Made by a program: the position numbers and the translations under genes
Notes under the pieces: model-generated
Database searches by the model: none
Seen by the model: the letters and a program-made list of their open reading frames with translations, nothing else
Told to the model about the DNA's origin: nothing
Part shown: one piece after another, positions 1-9,869 of the stretch
How positions within the stretch are numbered: position 1 is the stretch's first letter
Layout of the letters: each line of letters opens with the position of its first letter
Assembly: GCA_022592435.1 (NCBI GenBank)
Contig: JABYQS010000186.1
Span: 1-64,000 of the forward strand
Reading direction: 5' to 3'
From: Cerioporus squamosus
Lineage: Eukaryota; Basidiomycota; Agaricomycetes; Polyporales; Polyporaceae
Length of the DNA stretch: 64,000 nucleotides

Positions 1-768
1 CGGTTGAAGTGCACCGCGGTGACGTAGTCAAGGTGAGCGAGTATCTTCTTCAAGCATTTGCCTATATGTCTTCAGCATGCGCCAGATGCGTCGCAGGGAA
101 TTGGAGCATACCCTTCTCGACGTTCCATATCCTGATTTCTCCATCACACCCTCCGGAAACGAGCAAGTTCGATGCATTGTTGTAGTTCACACAGAAAACG
201 AAGCTCGTATGACCCTTGAGGACCTTCTGCGTCAAACCCTGTGACAGTAGAATCGGCTTCTGCGCATGTGGACAAGACAGGACGTGCGGACGTACCGTAT
301 CAACCTCCCATATACGAATGGTATGGTCGTCGGAAGCAGAAGCAAGGTTCACGCTGTCTGACGACCACGCTATATCCGACAGTCCCTTCGTGTGTCCGTT
401 CAGGTTACGTATAAGCTCCCCAGTAAAGGGCGACCAGATCTTCACGACCTTGTCGTTCGCTATACGGACAAGCACCCGGTGTGAGTGAGTCTCTTCGGTT
501 CAAAGGGCAGGACATCAGAACGCACCGCAAGACGCCAAGAGAGTTCCATCCGGACTGAACTTGACGGCGGATATAGATGATGTATGCCCTCGTAGGGTAT
601 GCCTCAGCTCGTAGTGGGGACGTTCACGAGCTGTGGACGGAGCAGGTGCTGAGGGAGGTGCAGGAGGTGCAGCCGGTGCCTGTCGCTCCGGAACTTCGTC
701 TTCTGTGTTTGCGAGCCTGCCTCATCTTCCGTGGAGGAGTCTCCGTATTTGTTTTCTGGGTGTTCCAT
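1..768 (-). CDS. WDR5/Swd3-like WD40 protein (5' part; gene runs off left edge)
   Basis: WD40 beta-propeller subunit of the COMPASS (Set1 H3K4 methyltransferase) complex, nuclear. Visible exons are 768-526, 459-296, 238-112 and 61 to beyond base 1; introns (50-66 bases) have GT-AG ends. A Pro/Ala-rich N-terminus precedes the first repeat. Repeats carry GH and WD-type dipeptides: LRGHTSSISAVKFSPDGTLL, then HTKGLSDIAWSSDS with SASDDHTIRIW, then LKGHTSFVFC with SGGCDGEIRIW, and the start of a fourth (LAHLDYVTAVHFN). The order and wording follow metazoan WDR5 very closely, which separates it from generic WD40 proteins. The ATG at 768 leads into the WD40 frame only if one base is added near 708-710 (a T run on the plus strand), so a base is probably missing there. 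About half the protein lies left of the window. Confidence 0.87.
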
Positions 769-1133
769 GTAGAGTTCGTGCAGAGAGAGATTGGTCGGTA
801 AGAGCGATAGGTGAGATTACTTTCTGAGGCCGCCCATGATCACTGGCAGAGCATGGATCTTATCTTATCACTCTACACTGAAGAGCAACTCGTCCGATCT
901 GAGCGCCAAAGGCACAACCTCTGCAGTCGACCACTATGTACTTCACCAAGTGGCCTCGGAGACTACGAACTATACTGGCAGACTTTGACAAACTGCACTC
1001 TCAATTTCTTCATGAACTTTGAACCTGGAGAGCCGAACGACGTAATGCTAGCTTGCCTGTGAGGGTGTCTTCGTGGTTCATGAGAACACTCGCGAGGAGC
1101 GAGATCCAAGCCGCATGTACGGTTTACAGGGAA
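769..1133. other. Intergenic, WDR5 5' side / P450 3' side
   Basis: Short gap between the start of the WDR5-like gene and the stop of the first P450, both on the minus strand. It must contain the WDR5 promoter and 5' leader. No convincing coding or RNA gene is visible. Confidence 0.5.
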
Positions 1134-2668
1134 CTAGGTAAGTCTCTTGAAATCCAAATCGACATCATAAGGAAGGCTGAGTGCGAAAGGAGAGAAGGCA
1201 TTCTTGATCTGGCCACGATGAATTGAATCCTCTGGCACCGTCCACTCATACTCTCTTAGCAACATGCTGATCATCACCCTCTGCTCGTACAAGGAGAAGC
1301 TGCGCGCCGGACATTGGCGTGGCCCAAGCCCGAACGGAGTCCAGTTGTTCTCGTCGAACCTGCTCGACTCCATGAAACGCTCCGGGTCGAACTTCTCGGG
1401 ATGCGACCACAAGGCGTCGTTGTGCAGAATAGCGCACATATTCAGGATGATAGGTGTTTGGGGAGGGATGACATAGTTGCCGACCTGCAACGGTATGTCG
1501 GCTAGACGCGGGATGGTGACGTTCGAGGGGTTGTTGAAACGCATTGACTCCCGTATGATCGCGTTCAGGTATGGTGTCCTCGAGTAGTGCTCGATGCGTG
1601 GTTCTTCCTGCCCCATGACGCTGAGCACCTCTTCCCGCGCTCTAGCCTGGATCTCCGGGTATTCACCCAGGACGTAGACAAGGGTGGACAGGGCCCCGGC
1701 TGTCGTATCCTACGGTATGTTCACGGTCAACACATACTCTGATATCGCAACGGATTGAGCTTACATGTCCACCCATGAAGGTCACGATGACGTTGTCCCT
1801 GAACTCCGTCTCCGTCATGTCCGGATTCTCGAACATGTATGTGATCATGTCGTTCCCAGGATCCTCCCTCTTCTTGCCCAGCAGAAGCCTGAACTCTTCA
1901 ACGAAGGCGTCCACCTTCTCCCGGACTTCTTTCCGCGGCAGCCAGCGCTCGAGCGAAGGCAAGAAGATATACGGCGGGTTGGATATCGCGGCCATAACGT
2001 CGTGGTACATCTTCACGAATGGGCCGTCCGGCTTATCGAGCGCCTCGAAGTCGTACCCAATGACCGTGGTCCCAACCGCGTCGAGCGTGAAGCGGTGCGT
2101 GTAGTCGCTCCATCGAACCCGTCCGCCGTCGCCCATCATAGCGAAGGTCTTCCGGGCCAGGTTCGCGAACTGCTCTATCGGAGTGGTGCGGTACAGAGCC
2201 TCGTGGATGATTTTCGAGTGTCGCTTCCACATCTCGCCCTCCGCCGTGAATACATTCTGACGACCAGTCAGTCTCCATAGAAGCATCTCCGGCGGCGGTT
2301 CCTGCTTCCTGACGGCGCGGTTCTCCATGAATTGCTTCCCCGCCTTCGTTCATGCAATGCACATCGTCAGGACTTCGTTCTTACAGAAGAAGGGACCCAC
2401 ACACCTTAGCCTCAACCACGTGAACCATCCACTCCCCCAGGCAAAACACCAGGACGACATTTGTCCTTGCTCTCCGTGCAAAGGGTAGCAATATCCGTTT
2501 GACCCTCTGCTCCTCGACCTCGCCGGACAGGTAACTGTAGAGGAGCGGCAAGATAGGAACCTTCGGAATATGTCGCAGTTCCTGTGGCACGCGAACCCAG
2601 CGGTAGATCGCAACGGCGACCGCTGCCAGCAAGGCAAATAGCACGTCTCGAACGAATGGGAGGGTCAT
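1134..2668 (-). CDS. Cytochrome P450 monooxygenase, copy 1
   Basis: Membrane-anchored haem monooxygenase of the endoplasmic reticulum; substrate unknown. Three exons (2668-2405, 2343-1765, 1709-1134) give 472 residues, normal for a P450. An N-terminal hydrophobic segment (about residues 8-22, VLFALLAAVAVAIY) is the anchor, followed by a basic/proline hinge (RWVRVPQ). The I-helix spans intron 2 and reads GGH-DTTAGAL. The K-helix ExxR is ESMR, the PERF region is FDPERF, and the haem loop is FGLGPRQCPARSF with Cys as the thiolate ligand; the usual Gly two residues after Cys is Ala. Intron 1 follows a Lys codon (GTGTGT donor) and intron 2 sits in the I-helix, the same positions as in the neighbouring copy, so the two genes are tandem duplicates. 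The sequence resembles basidiomycete families such as CYP5150, but I cannot name the family from this alone. Confidence 0.93.
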
Positions 2669-4662
2669 TTCCTGCTCGAGAGTCGACAGTGGTGGCGAGC
2701 AAGGATGCTAAAAGTATCCGCCACGGTCGGCCAGAGACTTTAATGCTCGGCCGTCGCACTGCGCTATCTCGCGGAACAATCCGCGATATGTATACTGGCA
2801 CCGTATATCCTCAGAAAGGTCGGGCGGTGGTGGCATTCGCACATAGCGCTCCGGATGTGCTGGCATGCGGTTGTCGCATGTCATCCGGCTGCACAGGACA
2901 GGACGCATGTGCGCTCCGATATGTGTCCCGGGCGCAAGTGAGATCGCGGGCGGCCTGCCCACGCGATCGAGCCTTCCCACTAATAGCCTTCTCTGCGACC
3001 CCTTCGTCCGCAAATGCCGTGCGGAGAATGAGCATGCTCAGCGCCACAACGGCGCCGTGGCAACGTCTTGTGCAAGATTGGACAGCAGTCCGAGGACGCC
3101 ATGGCGTAACAGGCGCGATTTGATAAGTCCCAAAGGTGCGACCGGTCGAGAAGAGTTGGGAGGTGTTTGTTACCTTCAGCGTGCTTCTAGCTTGCATACC
3201 GCACGCGTTACATAGATATTCTGATTCTCCGCTTGCGCGTCTGATGGGCGTGGTGGTCGGCGATGTGATGTGATACCACTGACTAGTGACCTTACAATAA
3301 CAAACGTACTTACGTTCTGGGCGAAAAAGTTGAACGCACTGACAGAAGTTCCGATTTTTACAGATCTCTGTGCCTGGGGAAGAAGTGGAAGAAGACTTCT
3401 CGCGTGACCGCCTGCGACCGTCACTGAGCGGTCGCCCGCTTTCATCGCATCTCTCCCAGGACACACCGTCATGGACAGCGAAGGACAGCGAACGGTCGCG
3501 CTGGGCTCCGGGACATGAGTGTATCATACTAGCGTGTCCCCAGATATTGAACAAGCGCTCAGCGACCCCAGATGTTGCACAAATGCCTTTAGGCCTCTTG
3601 TTTCTCATAGGTATGATGCACAAGATATATCGTAATAAAGCGCAATGTCTCAAGAGCATGATGCAAAAAGATTGGGCAAGATAGACCCACTCATAGGAAA
3701 GTTATGAACGCATCTTTGTGCCGCTTGCACCTCCTGGGACAGGAAGTGGGCTCATCCCGGGTGCTGCAGTGGCTCCGGGGATGCCGGCTTCCAGGACACT
3801 TATACAGCACTGTATTGCTATAAGTTGTGCATTTTTCCGGGGTTGTACGTGCCGTAGGGGATGTGGGATTGAGGGAAGGATGTGAGGCGTGACAAGAACC
3901 ACACCCGAGTGCATCGGAGTTCGAAATTGACAGTGGTCCACACGTCTCAATCAGGCAGTTGGTTAGCGGAGTTTGAGCACGGCATCAGTCGGCTCAGTGA
4001 CTCTGCGTGACATCCGCTGGGCGGCTGTGTGCAAGTACTGGGGTCAAACGACTGTTCCCCAGATCCTTGCTGTTCTTCTCATCCGTTCACCACCAAATTT
4101 CATACACGGGTATGTGACAGTATCGCAAACCTACCTGTGAAATTGGAAGGCAATCGGAGGAAAGGGGACTGAGATATCGCGAGACCCAGTTTGGCTGTTC
4201 AAGATCTGGGGACACGCTAGTACGTACGTGGTGAGGGTCTGTCAAGCACCTGCCCCCCTATACTTGGCTGACCGTAATTCGGACAGACACAGATCGTGCT
4301 TCCATATGTTTGCTTATCCACGGGACATATTCATCGGTTCTAGGCCTCCGGCGCACCCGTCGAAGAACATCCGTATCACGATGTCGCTCGGCCTTCTTAT
4401 GCCAATCTCCGTCCAGATACCATGGCGCACACAATGCCAATGCGGTATATTCACTCCTGATATGGGGTGACTCTGGTGACAGCGAAGACGAAGCTCGAAA
4501 CCGTATTCTGGTTGTACAGCACTAATGAGGAGGAAGAGATCATGGATTGCAAGGCCAGCGATAGCGAGGTACGCTAAGGTTACAACAAACAACAGCTAAT
4601 GTACATCTGCAGGGGCGTGGAGAAGGCGTGGAGAGGACGTAAAAAGGAATATTCGTGAGTCT
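2669..4662. other. Intergenic region between the two P450 genes
   Basis: Two kilobases between the tandem P450 genes, containing the promoter of copy 1 and the 3' flank of copy 2. Long open frames occur here (for example 2811-3659 minus), but they lack domain similarity and codon bias, apart from the short GATA-finger-like stretch listed separately. Nothing else is recognisable. Confidence 0.5.
3174..3260 (-). other. Possible exon with half of a GATA-type zinc finger
   Basis: Read on the minus strand this stretch gives TTTPIRRASGESEYLCNACG followed by MQARSTLK. TTTP-x-RR and LCNACG are hallmarks of the C-terminal half of a GATA zinc finger (normally C-x2-C, then TP-x-WRR, then CNAC). The Trp before RR is absent, and the first C-x2-C pair is not in the same uninterrupted frame. 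It could lie in an upstream exon; a GTAAGT donor sits near 3313. The stretch ends at a plausible GTAACA donor. It could be an exon of a small GATA-factor gene, a decayed remnant, or chance. Confidence 0.28.
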
Positions 4663-6238
4663 TCAGAGAGGCGTGAAGGTCGTGTCGGCAACGATTCGGA
4701 CGAAGTCAATGTCGACCTTGTCCGGGAGGCTCAGCGCGAAAGCCGAGAAACCGTTTTTGAGGTAGTCATGGTGGATCGAATCCTCGGGAAGCGACCACTT
4801 GTACTCCCGCAGGAGCATGCTGATGAGGACGCGCTGTTCGTACAGCGAGAAGTTGCGCGCAGGGCACCTCCGCGGCCCCAGCCCGAAGGACACCCAGTTG
4901 CCCGCGTCGCACTTTGCCTCGTCGAGCCACCGCTCCGGATTGAAGGCCTCGGGAGCGTTCCACACCGATTCGTTATGGTGTGCCGCGCACATGTTGAACG
5001 CGATGGGGGTGTTGGCGGGGATCATGTACCCACCGACCTGCAGTGGGACGTCGGCGATCCGGGGTACCGTGACGTTCGTGGGGGTGTTATAGCGCATAGA
5101 CTCGCGTATGACCGCGTTGAGATAGGGAGTCCGGGAGTAGTGCTCCGTGCGGGGATCCTCGTCGCCTAACACGGCGAGGACCTCCTCTCGGAGTCTGGCC
5201 TGGATCGCGGGATACCGCGCCAAGAAGTAGATGGCAGAGGAGAGCGCGCCGGCGGTGGTGTCCTAGGCGAGCGGGCGGCCATGCATGTTAGCTAACGAAA
5301 TTGTTTTATCAGGTTCGAGGCGGAGTACTCACATGTCCGCCGATGAAAGTCACGATGGAGTTGTCGCGAAACTCGACCTCGGTCATCTCAGGTTCCTGGA
5401 ACATGTACGTAATGACGTCGTTTCCGGGGTTGAGACGTTTCTCCTGCAGGATCGAGCAGAAGTCCTCGACGAAGCTGTCAATCATCTTCCGGACGCCGCG
5501 ACGGGGCAACCACCGCTCGAGTGAAGGGAGGACGACGTATGGAGGGCTCGCGATGGAGGACATGACTTCGTGGTACCGCTGGACGAAGGACCCGTCCGGC
5601 TTCGTGAGCGCCTCGAAGTCATAGCCAATGACGGTAGTGCCGACTGCGTCCAGGGTGTACCGGTTGGTGAACTCGCTCCATCGAACCCTGCCGCCTTCGC
5701 CAATGAGGGAGAACGTCGTTCGGGCAAGCTGGGTGAAGACGTCGATCGGCGTGGTCTGGCGAAGGGAATCACGCATGATCCTCGACTGCCGCTTCCACAT
5801 CTCGCCATCGGACATGAAGACATTGTTACGGCCGATCAACCGCCATAGAAGCATGTCGGAAGACTGGGGCTGCTTTCTAATGCACGGGTTCTCGAGCACC
5901 TGTTTTCCAAGCTTAGGCGAAGATTAAGCGCGTTGGCAAGTGGCATCCAAACGAGAGCGACATACCTTGGGCTCTAGGATCTGCACCATCCAGTCCCCAA
6001 GACAGAACACGAGGACGACATCCGTCTGCATTCGTTTCGCAAACGGAAGGACCAAACGCTTGACGCGCTGCTCTTCAACTTCTCCCGAGAGGTAGCTTCG
6101 AAGAAGGGGCCATAACGGGACCGTGGGGATATGTCGCAGGTGAGCCGGGACTCTGAGGAGGCGGTATGCAGCAAAGCACAACGCAGCAAGGGAGAGCAGC
6201 GCGACGTCGAGGGCGGAGACTGGGGGACGGACGACCAT
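4663..6238 (-). CDS. Cytochrome P450 monooxygenase, copy 2
   Basis: Paralogue of copy 1, on the same strand. Exons 6238-5966, 5911-5333 and 5262-4663 give 483 residues; exon 2 has exactly the same length (193 codons) as in copy 1 and both introns sit at homologous positions. The ATG at 6238 is preferred over an upstream in-frame ATG at 6274 because it aligns with the start of copy 1 and leads directly into the hydrophobic anchor (LSLAALCFAAY). Motifs seen: I-helix GGH-DTTAGAL across intron 2, ExxR as ESMR, haem loop FGLGPRRCPARNF with the Cys ligand. Most differences from copy 1 are in the N-terminal third and in loops. An ER oxidase acting on a secondary-metabolite or xenobiotic substrate is plausible, but the substrate is not deducible. 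Confidence 0.93.
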
Positions 6239-7525
6239 GGTGGGGCGAGAGGAGCGGTATCCCGAAGTGGGCACGAGGTACAGAGATGACGCACGGCGTG
6301 GCCGTATCCTTATAGAGTGCAGCCATTCAGCGGGCGTTCGGTAGCCTAGCCATCCGCCCGGCCTCGTGGCATGTCAAGGGGGACAATCCGAAGGATGTGA
6401 AAATCTACCGCGCTATCGGGACGTGTGGCTACGAAGACTTCATGGCGGCAACTTACTTAGTCGGGACGCCATTGAGGCAAGGTCGTGTCCTCGGATCATT
6501 GTGAGCTTCAGATCGCTTCACCGTTGACGGTGTGTATCCCCTGCTAATACACGTTCTTGCCATCTACAGCCACCGAAGGACACGCTTTGCCTGCTGAAGA
6601 CTAGTGAGCTGTGGGGCCCAGTCCAGTGGCTGTCCCGCAGCGTGAAGTCCTTCCCGGAACAGGATGGGTGGATGTTCGGCGCCGTGCGGGTAATATACAT
6701 CTTCCCAGCCTCATGGCAAGGAAAGCTTGTGGTTGAGCTGCCTAGCCAGACTGAGATGATGGGATGAGATGGTAGGTCTGTTCGGCGGTCATCAGTGAGT
6801 GATACTGTCTCGAAACTGCTGAGCAGCATTCGATCGGATGGTCCTTACCGCCATATGGGCATCTTCATGCCATGGCCTCTTTGCGTCTGTCAGCCTTTGA
6901 CAGCCTGTCACATTTGTGGCGGCAGTCGCCGCAGTATCGGTGACCTGTGAGGAAGCTTCGGTAGCATCACGATGCTCGCAAAATGCGGTTCTCTGTCTAG
7001 CACTCCGCTAGCGTTCCACGAGTCCTCCAGAGTCCTCTTCCAACAGAATCGCGCAACGGATCGATTTTCACGACGGCTTGGCGGCCCCGTCTTGTAACAC
7101 GAGGTTTAAACCTGGCCAGGTCCCCAGGCGTAAGTGAAGTCCGAACTCCGTGATGTGGTGGTCCAAAATCATGCGTACTGTATGAGTAGTCCGCCTCGAG
7201 TCGGCTGTAGGTTCGATCTGATCAGAAACCTCGTGGCTCGAGGCTCGAGCAATCGAGGACTCCTGAGAGCCAACGTGGCCATGTTCGATGGAGATGCAAT
7301 GATTTGCCGCAATACTGTACCAGGATCCCAGGACTTGAACTTGAACTTGAAGGTTTCAGGCGGCCTCGCGCGCCACCCCGGTCCGCACCCGCCGCGCCAC
7401 AACATAGTTTTCTCCTGTTCTTCTCTCGTATAGAGGCCTCTAGGTAATGCGATCCTGGCCCGTGATCTACGCAGCCGGAGTATCATTATGTACTCCTTGC
7501 GGCATGTCACACGCACCGCAGGGAT
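6239..7525. other. Intergenic region upstream of P450 copy 2
   Basis: Contains the promoter of P450 copy 2 at its left end and ends at the target site of the retrotransposon. No coding sequence, tRNA or repeat could be supported. Confidence 0.5.
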
Positions 7526-7539
7526 AAGATTCTCTCAGT
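7526..7539. repeat. Target-site duplication, 5' copy
   Basis: AAGATTCTCTCAGT directly precedes the retrotransposon and recurs at 15614-15627, right after its poly(A) tail. The first two A bases cannot be told apart from the tail in the 3' copy, so the duplication is 12-14 bp. Confidence 0.88.
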
Positions 7540-8041
7540 GGACGGACTCCTTGGACCCGAACCACCACCATGGGAAACATGGGTGGTTCGGCGGCTCGCC
7601 CAGCACACCTGGGCCAAGGGGGCAGCTTCCAACGAAGCTGTAAAAGAAGTCGTCCTCGGACTACACAGTAGCGAGAGGGAATTGGGGGAGCTGTACGCCG
7701 CCTCCTCGACGATCATCGACGTCGAACCCGGTCCTGGGCACCCACACCGCCCGTACCGTACAACTATCAACTTGATAGCTAAACTACACCTAGCACACCG
7801 CGCTGTACCCTCTAAATATACATACTACACTGAGCAGTTCGCTATACTACGACTGCCCGCGAACGGGGGACACAGTGAGCAGAGGCACCGCGAGTGTAGC
7901 TGGCCGTACAACGAAAATTGCGCACGGACGGGTCGGCCGAAAGCGAGGCGCCCACAAAACTCTTCTCAGTAAGCGCGCACGGGCTACCTCCCGCCTCCCG
8001 CCTCCTACCCACACCCCCAAGGCACACCCCGCCGTCGCACG
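7540..8041 (+). promoter_or_regulatory. LINE 5' untranslated region (internal promoter expected)
   Basis: Non-coding leader of the retrotransposon. Near its start, 7559-7566 and 7582-7589 are perfect 8-bp complements (GAACCACC / GGTGGTTC) and could fold into a stem. LINE 5' UTRs generally carry an internal promoter; no specific promoter element is identifiable here. An open frame at 7538-7972 begins with GTG inside the target duplication, has no ATG, and is not considered a gene. Confidence 0.55.
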
Positions 8042-9651
8042 ATGACCGCACCCGCGAGCGAACCGCGCCGCCGAGAAAACACCACGCCCCGGGCCCCGGA
8101 GGATGGCTCCGAAGGCTCAGACCACGAGATGGCGATTGACAAGGCAACTGATGGGACCGCTGAAAAGGTGCCGGAGCAGGGACGCCAGGTAGCGAAGCGG
8201 GCACGCGTCTCCATGGGCGGGGACTCTACTGTGAGCAGGATTATCCCCCATTCACGCGACACTAGCCCACTTAGGAAGACCGCCCCGCAGTCGGACTGGG
8301 CGCACGACTTCACGCTGCCTGTGCCGATGCCCGACAACGTCCGCGAATGGAATAAGACCTACGCGCACAAGCTCCCATACCACCCCGAGTACGACGAGCT
8401 GATCTATGCGAGGGTCCCGACAGGGCGTCACATGAACCCGCACCTTTGGCTCACCCAGAGGGAGCCGAGGCCGGAGACCCCACTCGCTGGCCATGAGGCG
8501 TTCACACCGGGCCCGTTCCCGTACGTCCACATCAATCACTGGCGTCACCTCGGGAACCTCCAACCGGCTCTGAAGGCGATGCTCGAAAAGGACCTCGGAC
8601 GGTTCCTGGCCATCATCCCCCACGGAGGAGGCCGCGCCGTGAACGAGCAGGCTCAGGCGATATGCACGGCACTCGAGGAGATCTTCTGGACCTTCCGCTT
8701 TGCGGGGTACAACGGCGAAGCGGCGAAGGTGACGGTCATGGCGCCGGACCCGCGCAATGTCGCTGGAGCGAATGGCACAAGCGACTTCGCGCAACCGTGG
8801 CCGATGTTCGCGGACCTCGCCAACGACGAGAAAGGGCTTCTCCGCGCCTTTCTACTCAACCAACAGCACTTCGCCTTCGATCGATCTCGCTCGTTCTCCG
8901 TGCACTCGATGGAGGAGTCCCCACGCGGTCCTGGAAGACCGTCCTGCTGGTGAGCCATCTCATAGCGCCACCCGGGGCGTCCCACGGCAATATCGTCGAT
9001 GCACGGGCAGCGATACGTAGGGAGGTCATCAGAAGGCTCGCGGAGGACGACGACTACCGCGTCCTCATCGCCCAGCTGGCTGCGAACCACATCAGCCACT
9101 CCGGCAATCGCGACCAGATCTTCCAAACGGTCACGGACACCTACCATCTGGAACTCACGACGGTGGACGGCGCTGACGGCATCGCGTCCCCGGCCTTCGT
9201 GCTTCTCGCGCGGCCCATCGTGGACTCGAGACAGGAGCTCGCAGACCTGAAGAGTGCGATCATCGCCGCGCTCTGCGGTGGCAAGTCACCCCGCGACGAC
9301 GACCATTTCTACGTCGGGACGAAGAAGATCCGTGTCGTCGACGACGCCAAACCGCGCCCCCCCTTCTATGTGGACTGTAAGCTGTGCAAGTCGGAGCTCC
9401 ACCGTACGCTCGACTGCCCGCTCCCGAAGTCCCGCGGGTGGCGCGGTGTGCAACCGAAGGACATCGGGTTCACGGCGGAGGCTGAGAAGCCCAAAACGGC
9501 GGTACCGGCGCGCGCGATACTCGAAGGAGTATTCGACCGACTCGGACAGCGAAGCGCGGGCCGGGGTCGAGGCAGAACGGGCGAACAACGTGGCCGAGGC
9601 CGCGGAGGACAGGGAAACAGGGGTCGAGGCAAGGCGCCGCCCCGAGGATAG
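8042..9651 (+). CDS. LINE ORF1 protein (Gag-like, RNA-binding), frame broken once
   Basis: Nucleic-acid-binding ORF1 protein that packages the LINE RNA. The ATG at 8042 opens a frame that ends prematurely at 8953; the rest continues in the -1 frame to 9651. Adding one base in the C run at 8919-8922 joins them smoothly into 536 residues. The C-terminal part has a canonical CCHC knuckle (CKLCKSELHRTLDC, C-x2-C-x4-H-x4-C) and ends in an Arg/Gly-rich tail (GRGRGRTGEQRGRGRGG). The N-terminus is basic and disordered. Alternatives are programmed -1 frameshifting (no classical slippery heptamer seen) or a real inactivating deletion. ORF2 starts 218 bases downstream. Confidence 0.85.
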
Positions 9652-9869
9652 CTACTAGATCGAGTATCCCTGTGTACCACCCAAAACGCTAACGAGAACG
9701 GCAGATGCCCTCGGCGAAATGTAATCTCCCCTCCCCACCTCACCGAGATTAGTCCGTGTGTGTCAACACGATGTATACTGCGACGCTGGCCTTGCGCTCT
9801 TCGGAGCACGAGCCGGCGGACACGGTGTAACCCGCCAGGGCAGGAGGGCCCTCTGGTGGGCCCCAGTTT

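Noticed and set aside
2811..3659. 282-codon open frame on the minus strand between the P450s
   Set aside because: No domain over most of its length, Cys-rich low-order composition, crosses plausible splice sites; only the GATA-like stretch is kept as a weak call.
7538..7972. Open frame in LINE 5' UTR containing DVEPGPGHP, reminiscent of a 2A ribosome-skipping peptide
   Set aside because: The 2A consensus needs D-x-E-x-N-P-G-P; the Asn is missing. The frame has no ATG and begins inside the target duplication.
8919..8953. Programmed -1 frameshift signal in LINE ORF1
   Set aside because: No X-XXY-YYZ heptamer in the zero frame. The break is in a C run and matches the single-base deletions seen in housekeeping genes.
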